From Lachnospiraceae bacterium M18-1 (GTDB taxonomy: Bacteria; Bacillota; Clostridia; Lachnospirales; Lachnospiraceae): a DNA stretch of 64,000 bases. Under the pieces are notes generated by a model. The model did not search any database and had not been told where the DNA came from. It saw only the letters and a program-made list of their open reading frames with translations. The position numbers and the translations under genes are program-made. Below are positions 24,258-30,101 of this stretch, piece after piece. Within the stretch, counting starts at the first letter, position 1. Each line of letters starts with the position of its first letter. The DNA lies in the NCBI GenBank assembly GCA_000403295.2, contig KE159605.1, positions 66,845-130,844 on the forward strand. The letters are read 5' to 3'.

Positions 24258-24282
24258 AGACCGTCAAGGTCTTTTTTGTTTT
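24258..24282 (+). terminator. Terminator after the tail cassette
   Basis: AGACC/GGTCT stem with GTCAA loop followed by TTTTTTGTTTT. It separates structural genes from the lysis genes. Confidence 0.6.
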
Positions 24283-24319
24283 GAAAACAATCCATAAAAC
24301 ATCCGGAAGGAGGTGCCTC

Positions 24320-24379
24320 ATGGAGATCAGGGCCGGGCCGTTTGCCCCTCAATTTTCAACCTTATATATGATTCCGTAA
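24320..24379 (+). CDS. Possible 19-residue peptide
   Basis: ATG 24320 follows AAGGAGGTG, one of the strongest ribosome sites in the window, and the frame stops after 19 codons (MEIRAGPFAPQFSTLYMIP). It may be a leader peptide for the holin gene, or the remains of a lost gene. Confidence 0.4.
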   Translation: MEIRAGPFAPQFSTLYMIP

Positions 24380-24401
24380 CAAAGAAAGGAGAGATCATCA
24401 C

Positions 24402-24884
24402 ATGAACGTGAACCATATCAAGATTGCTTTTGCTGCTCTTTTGGGCTTTTTATCTTCACTGCTGGGAGTGCTGGCGCTGCCTGTGTTCCTGGTGGTGTCC
24501 TGCAATATCATCGATTACATCACCGGACTGATGGCATCCCCGTACCGTTCCCAGGACATCAATTCCTATACGAGCATCCGGGGGATCGGAAAGAAGGTAG
24601 GGATGTGGCTGCTGATCGTAGTCGGCGCCATCATTGACAAGACCTTATTGTATGCCTCGGACATGATAGGGATCCGGATGCCGTTTACTTTCCTGGTGGC
24701 CTGCATCGTTGCGCTGTGGATTATCTGCAATGAGATCATCAGCATCCTGGAGAATGTGAAGGACATGGGGGTAAACATCCCCGGATTCCTGGAGCCGCTT
24801 GTTAGGAATATCAAGTCCCAGGTGGAGGATATGGGAGAGCAGCAGAAAGATAATACGGAAAAGAAGGACAGGGAGGGCGAATGA
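24402..24884 (+). CDS. Phage holin (TcdE/Bacteriophage_holin_4 type)
   Basis: 160 residues. Three membrane segments: about 7-35, 65-85 and 94-115, with the family pattern VVSCNIIDYITGLMAS and SxxGxxGIGKKVGMWLLI-like text between them, and a charged cytoplasmic tail rich in K/E/D. It makes the membrane lesion that releases the endolysin. GAAAGGAGAG lies upstream; the stop overlaps the start region of the next frame. Confidence 0.93.
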   Translation: MNVNHIKIAFAALLGFLSSLLGVLALPVFLVVSCNIIDYITGLMASPYRSQDINSYTSIRGIGKKVGMWLLIVVGAIIDKTLLYASDMIGIRMPFTFLVACIVALWIICNEIISILENVKDMGVNIPGFLEPLVRNIKSQVEDMGEQQKDNTEKKDREGE

Positions 24885-24916
24885 TCGTCCTCTCTTTATT
24901 GAAGGAGGAAAATATC

Positions 24917-25078
24917 GTGATTCAAATAACAATGAACAATGGAATCTATGATGAATGGAAAGCAGAACAGTATACAGACTATATGTATGACGGAAAATGC
25001 TTCATCATCATTAAAGGTGAGCAGTGGGTGGGTATTTACAATATGGACAGCATTAGACGCATCGTGATTGACAAATAG
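24917..25078 (+). CDS. Small phage protein between holin and amidase
   Basis: 53 residues from GTG 24917 with AAGGAGG at 24902-24908. No membrane segment; beta-rich (GKCFIIIKGEQWVGIYNMDS). Its place could suit a lysis regulator but nothing in the sequence proves it. Confidence 0.65.
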   Translation: MIQITMNNGIYDEWKAEQYTDYMYDGKCFIIIKGEQWVGIYNMDSIRRIVIDK

Positions 25079-25083
25079 AAATA

Positions 25084-25099
25084 TTTGCGCCGGCGCAAA
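25084..25099. repeat. Palindrome TTGCGCCGGCGCAA, copy 3 of 3
   Basis: The only intergenic copy, extended to 16 bp (T...A). It lies 23 bases before the amidase start and just after the preceding stop codon, a suitable place for an operator or an RNA hairpin controlling the endolysin. Confidence 0.7.
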
Positions 25100-25122
25100 A
25101 ATCCGGCAGAAAGGAGAAAGGC

Positions 25123-25863
25123 GTGCCGAAACTATTTGTGATCGCAGGCCATGGAGCCGGGGATCCAGGAGCCTGCGGAAATGGGTATACGGAAGCGGAA
25201 CGGGTAAGGGTGCTTGCGAAAAGGATCAAGGAACTCGGAGGAGGGAACGTGATCCTGGGGGATCTCTCCCGGGATTACTATAGAGACAATGGAGTCAGTA
25301 CCTTAAATCTGCCGGGAGAATATGAGATCGTGGAGCTGCACATGGATGCGGGCGTTCCTACAGCAAGGGGCGGACATGTGATCATTTATAGCGGCTTCCA
25401 GGCGGATGACTATGATAAAGCCCTGGCGGACATGCTGGCGGATATCCTGCCTGGCCGGAGCCAGATGATCGTGAGAAGAGATAACCTGGCAAATCCGGAA
25501 AGGGCAGCTATGCGTGGATATGGGTACCGGCTGGTGGAATTTGGCTTCATCACCAACGCCGAAGATGTGAAGATCTTCAATACCCGGATGGACGATATCG
25601 CCGCAGGGGTGCTGGCAGCATTCGGGATCAAGGCAGCAGAGAATAAGACAGAGGAAAACAAGGCAGGAGGAGAAGACATGGGATGCATTTTATCAGTAGA
25701 AGGAACGAAGACACAGTATTATTTTGACGGGAAGTCCATTCACGCTTTTACAAACGGCAAAGAAAAAAGCGTGATCAAAAAAGTATGCAGAGGGATCATA
25801 GACAGCATCAAGTTGACGGAGGATGAATTTAAGGATTTAAAGAATGTTCTGAAGCGTTCTTAA
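25123..25863 (+). CDS. N-acetylmuramoyl-L-alanine amidase (Amidase_3), endolysin
   Basis: 246 residues from GTG 25123 with AAAGGAGAAAG upstream. Zinc ligands of the Amidase_3 fold: H10 (VIAGHGAGDPG), E24 (GYTEAE) and H73 (ELHMDAG); the catalytic E139 is in RLVEFGFITN. The catalytic domain ends near residue 172, followed by a Lys/Glu linker and a ~60-residue C-terminal domain (CILSVEGTKTQYYFDGKSIH) probably binding the wall. It cleaves the stem peptide from N-acetylmuramic acid during lysis. Confidence 0.94.
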   Translation: MPKLFVIAGHGAGDPGACGNGYTEAERVRVLAKRIKELGGGNVILGDLSRDYYRDNGVSTLNLPGEYEIVELHMDAGVPTARGGHVIIYSGFQADDYDKALADMLADILPGRSQMIVRRDNLANPERAAMRGYGYRLVEFGFITNAEDVKIFNTRMDDIAAGVLAAFGIKAAENKTEENKAGGEDMGCILSVEGTKTQYYFDGKSIHAFTNGKEKSVIKKVCRGIIDSIKLTEDEFKDLKNVLKRS

Positions 25864-25891
25864 CGCCGTACCGCAAAACGGGCTCCGCAGC

Positions 25892-25972
25892 CGGACAGTG
25901 ACTGAATGGGAAGGCACGCCGGTACCGGAGGCCGCCCGGCAGGGCGCGCAGGTTCGAATCCTGTCTGTCTGG
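25892..25972 (+). tRNA. Class II tRNA-like sequence, degenerate
   Basis: Acceptor arms CGGACAG (25892-25898) and CTGTCTG (25965-25971) pair over 7 bp with one G-T; the T arm is perfect (GCAGG TTCGAAT CCTGT, 25948-25964) and abuts the acceptor; a variable-arm stem CGCCC/GGGCG with GGCA loop gives class II shape. The D loop holds GGG, but the D stem pairs poorly and the anticodon stem only in its three middle pairs; the 7-base loop has T in position 33 and would show ACC. No CCA is encoded. It could be a decayed phage tRNA, a tRNA mimic, or an unusual allo-tRNA-like molecule. Confidence 0.45.
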
Positions 25973-26031
25973 CGGAGTTTATTAAGAAGAAATTGAACAC
26001 AGAGGTTTTCATAGTATTTTAAAAGAAGAAA

Positions 26032-26070
26032 CAGGCGGCATAATATCACTTCGCGCCGCCTGGTCTTATT
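26032..26070 (+). terminator. Hairpin terminator at the prophage edge
   Basis: CAGGCGGC (26032-26039) pairs with GCCGCCTG (26055-26062), followed by GTCTTATTAT. It closes the lysis transcript before the oppositely oriented host gene. Confidence 0.65.
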
Positions 26071-26105
26071 ATATAGAAGATTCTAAATTTTTATAGATGT
26101 AGTAT

Positions 26106-26756
26106 CTAAGAAAATTCTACCGTAAAATCCCCCTGGTTTTCCGAAAATGCCGCGGCGGTAGCGCCGAAGTCAATGCTCTGGTTGATCTCCAGGTCTGAAC
26201 TCGGATCAATGCTGTTCTCTTTCAGAATATACTCGAATACCATTTCCGGCATACCACCTTTTCTTCCGCCAAGAACCGTTTTCTCCTTCAAGTCATTCCA
26301 AGAAAATTCCGGCATTTCCTCCCGTGCGACGAGGAAATTGCCTGCCCGCTGGGTGAGCTGGGCAAAATTCACGACATAATCATTTGCCCCTTCATTATAG
26401 GTATAAATGGACGATTCCGACCCCATGAAACCGATATCCGCTTCGCCGGAGAGGACGGCGGTCATCACTTTGTCAGCTCCGAATCCGCAGACCAGATCGA
26501 GCCGGATATTTTCTTCCTCAAAATACCCTTCCTCAATTGCGACGTACATGGGCGCGTAAAAAATAGAGTGGGCGACTTCATTTAACGTGATGTCGGTCAT
26601 TTCCTTTTCTGCCGAAGGTCCGGCTGCTGACGATGCAGTCTCTTCGGTCTTTTCTGTTGTTTCCGTAGTCTCTTGTGTCTGTTTTTCACCGCAGGCTGTG
26701 AATGTCAGACCGGAGAGAGCAGTAATAAGAAGTAAGGCAATCAAACGCTTTTTCAT
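26106..26756 (-). pseudogene. NitT/TauT-type substrate-binding lipoprotein, C-terminally truncated at phage edge
   Basis: 216 residues from ATG 26756 (AGGAGG upstream). The signal peptide ends in a lipobox (LSGLTFTACG); then a Thr/Glu linker and the NMT1-like periplasmic-binding fold (ITLNEVAHSIFYAPMYVAIEEGYF, GADKVMTAVLSGEADIGFMG). The text stops at GDFTVEFS, in the middle of the second lobe, where the family normally goes on for about 100 more residues (FTVEFEP...). It is thus cut short exactly where phage DNA begins, which suggests the phage inserted inside this gene. No cognate permease or ATPase gene is in the window. Confidence 0.8.
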
Positions 26757-26940
26757 AAATCCTCCTAAAAAATGATATCTCAATCTTTATTACTATATGT
26801 GGGGATCAAAGACTGGTGAGGAATTTCCGGGAAAAATATATTGAAGTATGGACTTTAAAAGTTTAGTGTGCTAAAATGGAAAAGGCCGTTGCAGACGTAA
26901 CAACAGATTCGTATACTGTATGTTTGGCCATGGTGAAGTA

Positions 26941-26976
26941 ACGTTACATGCCACTGGTTTCCCTGTGAACTGTAAC
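26941..26976. repeat. GTTAC/GTAAC inverted repeat (small member)
   Basis: CGTTACA at 26941 pairs with TGTAACG at 26970, followed by AGTAACGAA. It sits just before the ribosome site of the yerC-like gene and shares its ends with elements at 34469, 40135, 47052 and 62366. Confidence 0.5.
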
Positions 26977-26999
26977 GGAGTAACGAAGGAGAGGGCTTT

Positions 27000-27305
27000 A
27001 TGAGTAAGAAGATTAGAACAGAGGCGGTTGATTATTTGTTTAGCGCAATATTGAGTCTAAAAGACAAAGAGGAGTGCTATACGTTTTTTGAGGATATCTG
27101 CACGATCAACGAATTGCTATCCCTTTCACAGCGGTTTGAGGTGGCGAAAATGCTGAGGGAAAAGAAAACTTATCTGGAAATTGCGGAAAAGACAGGGGCT
27201 TCCACGGCGACGATCAGCCGTGTAAACCGTTCTTTGAATTATGGAAACGACGGGTACGACATGGTATTTGCACGGATAGACCAGGAGGACTCATCAGATT
27301 TATAA
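27000..27305 (+). CDS. yerC: YerC/YecD family TrpR-type regulator
   Basis: 101 residues, TrpR/YerC-YecD fold: helical N-terminus (AVDYLFSAILSLKDKEECYTFF), ICTINELLSLSQRFEVAKML, and helix-turn-helix TYLEIAEKTGASTATISRVNRSL. The family binds DNA; B. subtilis YerC lies next to pcrA, and pcrA also occurs 3 kb downstream here. AAGGAGAGG precedes ATG 27000. A strong terminator follows. Confidence 0.9.
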   Translation: MSKKIRTEAVDYLFSAILSLKDKEECYTFFEDICTINELLSLSQRFEVAKMLREKKTYLEIAEKTGASTATISRVNRSLNYGNDGYDMVFARIDQEDSSDL

Positions 27306-27329
27306 AAGGATTGTAACTGTACGATATAA

Positions 27330-27376
27330 CCGCCCTGGAATCCGGAAAAATCTGTCGGAATCCAGGGCGGTTTTAT
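27330..27376 (+). terminator. Terminator of yerC-like gene
   Basis: CCGCCCTGGAATCCG and CGGAATCCAGGGCGG pair with one mismatch around an 11-base loop and are followed by TTTT. Confidence 0.85.
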
Positions 27377-27463
27377 AAATGGTCCCAAGGAAAAAAGACT
27401 TTTTTCGCCGGGTTCGCTGTTGAGAGCAGTAACAAACAAAGGATTTGCCGTGAAACTGCGCAT

Positions 27464-28057
27464 TTACTTTAACTCCGGCATGGAATCAATCAACTTTTCG
27501 ATGATCATCTTCTTCACATACACATCAAAGCTGAGACTGCAGATCAAGGAGAAAAGCTGCAGATACGCCTGGTCCTCCTCAGGCGCTTCAGTGAAAGAAT
27601 CCATGGCACGCGTATATATCTCCTTCATCTCTTCCATGAGGGGCTCTACATCCGCCTTTTCCATCGAACAGACCTCTTCATATATAGAAGTAAGATTAAA
27701 GGCGCCATCCTTGTGGAAATATTTTTCCGTGAGAGGATGTAGAAGCATTTCAATGTCCTTGATGGAAAGGATATTTTTAAAATAGTAAATAAAGATCAGG
27801 ATCAGTACATGCTCTTTCGTATACTTCTTCCGGACCGGCGGAGGAAGAAGGTTGTTCTTTGCATAGTTATTGATCATGGTCTTGGTCAGGATCTTGTCCT
27901 GCTCGTAACGCCGGGTCGAGGACAGCTGCGTATCCATGAAGGTAGTTACCTGGTCCATATACAGGTCAATATTCGGAATCTCATCCGCATGGATATAGTC
28001 GATCCGGGAAAGGCTTTCTAAAATGCTGTTGAGCATATCACTTGCATCTATTTTCAT
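27464..28057 (-). CDS. DUF1836 family regulator (MerR-like HTH)
   Basis: 197 residues on the minus strand; GAGGTGATAAC upstream of ATG 28057. The central segment DKILTKTMINNYAKNNLLPPP, followed by KYTKEHVLILIFIYYFKNIL, is the DUF1836 winged-helix signature similar to MerR. The C-terminal half is helical and would hold the dimer or sensing part. It is divergent from the SDR gene, with an inverted repeat between them that may be its target. Effector unknown. Confidence 0.85.
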   Translation of the reverse strand: MKIDASDMLNSILESLSRIDYIHADEIPNIDLYMDQVTTFMDTQLSSTRRYEQDKILTKTMINNYAKNNLLPPPVRKKYTKEHVLILIFIYYFKNILSIKDIEMLLHPLTEKYFHKDGAFNLTSIYEEVCSMEKADVEPLMEEMKEIYTRAMDSFTEAPEEDQAYLQLFSLICSLSFDVYVKKMIIEKLIDSMPELK

Positions 28058-28127
28058 GTTATCACCTCGATGGATATATTATATAGTATTTAAAACGAGA
28101 TAGCAAGGAAAAGATTTGTTGTTGAAG

Positions 28128-28158
28128 TTTCACAAAAGGGCTTCCATTTTTTGTGAAA
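28128..28158. promoter_or_regulatory. Operator-like inverted repeat between DUF1836 and SDR genes
   Basis: TTTCACAAAA (28128-28137) and TTTTGTGAAA (28149-28158) are a perfect 10-bp inverted repeat with an 11-base spacer. It lies in the divergent intergenic region and overlaps where a promoter for the SDR gene should be, so it is a candidate repressor or activator site. Confidence 0.6.
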
Positions 28159-28204
28159 TTATGATAATCTTAGTGCAAATGTTTTGGATCATGAGGAGGA
28201 ATCT

Positions 28205-28951
28205 ATGATGTTAAAAGACAAGGTAGCTGTCGTAACCGGAGGGACAAGAGGGATTGGATATGCCATCGTGAAAAAGTATCTGGAGAATGGTGCGAAGGTC
28301 GTACTGTTCGGCTCCAGAGAGGAGACTGTGGAGAAGGCGCTGGCTTCTCTGAAGGCTGAGAATCTGGACTGGCCGGTAGAGGGCGCTCATCCGGATCTGA
28401 CCAATGAGGAGGAGATGGACAAGGCCATTCAGGAGATCAAGGATAAGTACGGAAGAATCGATATCCTGGTCAATAATGCTGGAATATCGGACAGTACAAA
28501 GATCGATCAATATAAAGCAGGGCAGTTTGAAAAGGTAATGAAGCTGAATGTAAACGCGATTTTCAATGCGATACAGCCGGTTGTCAAGATCATGAAGGAG
28601 CAGGGCGGCGGATGTATCCTGAATACCAGCTCCATGGTCAGCATTTCCGGACAGCCCGGAGGTGTTGCTTACCCTACAAGTAAATTTGCGGTTAACGGCC
28701 TTACACTTTCTCTGGCAAGGGAACTGGGACCGAGCAATATCCGTGTGAATGCTGTGGCTCCAGGAATCACGAAGACCGACATGGTAGCGGCTCTTCCTGA
28801 TTCTATGATACAGCCTCTGATGGCGACGATCCCGCTGCGCAGGATCGGGGAACCGGAAGACATTGCAAACGCGTTTTTATTCCTGGCAAGTGATATGGCT
28901 TCTTATGTGACAGGAGAAGTGCTGTCCGTAGACGGTGCGGCAAGGGCCTGA
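28205..28951 (+). CDS. Short-chain dehydrogenase/reductase
   Basis: 248 residues from ATG 28205 after GAGGAGG. Classical SDR: nucleotide site TGGTRGIG at 11-18, NNAG at 90-93, catalytic triad S143, Y156 and K160 (YPTSK), and the PG motif APGITKTDM. The C-terminal FLASDMASYVTGEVLSVDG is usual for FabG-like and hydroxysteroid-type members. Residue 37 region (FGSREE) suggests no clear NADP Arg at the end of strand 2 beyond R38. Substrate cannot be told from sequence; it is not a recognisable BaiA. A terminator follows. Confidence 0.9.
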   Translation: MMLKDKVAVVTGGTRGIGYAIVKKYLENGAKVVLFGSREETVEKALASLKAENLDWPVEGAHPDLTNEEEMDKAIQEIKDKYGRIDILVNNAGISDSTKIDQYKAGQFEKVMKLNVNAIFNAIQPVVKIMKEQGGGCILNTSSMVSISGQPGGVAYPTSKFAVNGLTLSLARELGPSNIRVNAVAPGITKTDMVAALPDSMIQPLMATIPLRRIGEPEDIANAFLFLASDMASYVTGEVLSVDGAARA

Positions 28952-28968
28952 TCAGGTTAAAAAAAGAT

Positions 28969-29015
28969 CCTGCGGAATGTTTGGCGTGCTGCGGCACGAT
29001 TTCCGCAGGGACGTA
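28969..29015 (+). terminator. Terminator of SDR gene
   Basis: CCTGCGGAA (28969) pairs with TTCCGCAGG (29001), with an inner CGTGC/GCACG stem. Confidence 0.7.
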
Positions 29016-29220
29016 TTTGATTTTTATAGAGGACAGGCAGGTGCCGGATGATCCGGGGCCTGCTGTTTTCAAGTATGGGGAAAGGCAGACCGAAGTATGA
29101 AAAAGGAATATCAGGACTGTGCATTCACTGTACAGTCTGTACAGCGCCAGGCTGCAGAGCAGCCTGTGTGCACTTTGTATTTGCGCCCATTTTTCATAGA
29201 GCGTTTGTGCCGGGGACGGC

Positions 29221-30069
29221 ATGGGCACAAGTATGATTTATGAGCCGTTATTTAAACTGGAGCGGACCGGGGTGCAGATTCACTATTACACGAATATCAG
29301 AAAATACAATCCGGTCCACTGGCATTCGGCGGTTGAGCTGATCTATATCCTGAATGGAAATGCGAAGATATCCATCGAGGGAAAGGACTATCCGGTGGTG
29401 GCCGGAGAGTTTGTGGTGATTGATTCTAATCTGCTACATGAGTTTTGCTGCAGAGGGGAATCTATGATGGTAGTCATTCACTTTTCGCGAAGCAGTATGA
29501 AGAATTTTATTCCGAATCTGGATGAATACCATTTTCAATGCGCCAGGGCCGAATTGCAGAAGGAAAATCTGGGTGCGTATCTGGAAATCTGCGAGCTGTT
29601 AAAAGGACTTCCGCCTTTATATGTCATGCATCCTACAGGGTATAAGCTGAAAAGCCAGGCCATTGCAATGGAAATCTTTTTCGAACTGGTCAATCAGTTT
29701 GCGGAGGCCGGAGAATGGGTGCAGAAGCCGGAAAAGCGGGAAAACCTGGAACGGCTGGAGGAGATCATAGAATATATTGAGCTTCATCACAAAGAGCAGA
29801 TCTCCCTGGAAAGTATCGCTGCCCATTTCTATCTGAGCAGAGAATATTTCAGCCGCTTTTTCCGAAAAAACATGGGTGTCACTTTTACCAGGTATGTCAA
29901 CCAAGTGCGCCTGATGCACATTTATCAGGAAATATGCAATACCGAATTTGGTATCATGGAGCTGGCCGAAAAGCATGGATTTACAAATTATAAGCTGTTC
30001 AACAAAATGTTCCATGAGGTCTACGGCTGTACGCCGCGGGAAATACGGATGAGCCGGAAAAGGTCATGA
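29221..30069 (+). CDS. AraC family regulator with N-terminal cupin
   Basis: 282 residues. Cupin: NPVHWHSAVELIYILNGN with the metal-type histidines, then GEFVVIDSNLLHEF. C-terminal double helix-turn-helix: ISLESIAAHFYLSREYFSRFFRKNMGVTF and GIMELAEKHGFTNYKLFNKMF. Such regulators usually control sugar genes, but none adjoin it. The start ATG 29221 has GGGGA upstream. The 269 bases before it hold the SDR terminator and no other recognised element. Its stop overlaps nothing; pcrA starts 32 bases later. Confidence 0.9.
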   Translation: MGTSMIYEPLFKLERTGVQIHYYTNIRKYNPVHWHSAVELIYILNGNAKISIEGKDYPVVAGEFVVIDSNLLHEFCCRGESMMVVIHFSRSSMKNFIPNLDEYHFQCARAELQKENLGAYLEICELLKGLPPLYVMHPTGYKLKSQAIAMEIFFELVNQFAEAGEWVQKPEKRENLERLEEIIEYIELHHKEQISLESIAAHFYLSREYFSRFFRKNMGVTFTRYVNQVRLMHIYQEICNTEFGIMELAEKHGFTNYKLFNKMFHEVYGCTPREIRMSRKRS

Positions 30070-30101
30070 AGAATGGACAGCCATACAATAAGGAGAAGAT
30101 T

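Larger units (their letters stand above)
1..26105. mobile_element. Prophage (siphovirus, HK97-type head), left end outside window
   Basis: Nearly all genes here are plus-strand, tightly packed and in the standard order of a long-tailed temperate phage: early genes, late activator, terminase, portal, protease, capsid, connectors, tail tube, frameshifted chaperone, tape measure, tail tip, fibre, holin, amidase. No integrase or repressor is visible, so the lysogeny module lies left of the window. The right edge is placed by inference near 26,105, where phage genes end and a host lipoprotein gene on the other strand is cut short. Base composition is patchy: the stretches around 2.5-4.5 kb and 19.5-23.7 kb are richer in G+C than their neighbours, as expected of a modular phage. 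Confidence 0.93.

Noticed and set aside
25068..25283. Plus-strand frame overlapping the amidase start
   Set aside because: It overlaps the amidase gene in another frame and encodes Arg/Gly-rich text of no family.
25892..25972. Selenocysteine tRNA
   Set aside because: An 8-bp acceptor can be drawn (CCGGACAG/CTGTCTGG), but there is no TCA anticodon, the D arm is unlike tRNA-Sec and the molecule is shorter. Kept only as a class II tRNA-like element.
28205..28951. Bile-acid 3-alpha dehydrogenase (BaiA) or 12-alpha dehydrogenase
   Set aside because: It shares only the general SDR motifs and differs from the BaiA text that I remember; no bai genes are near. A steroid substrate cannot be excluded but is not supported.
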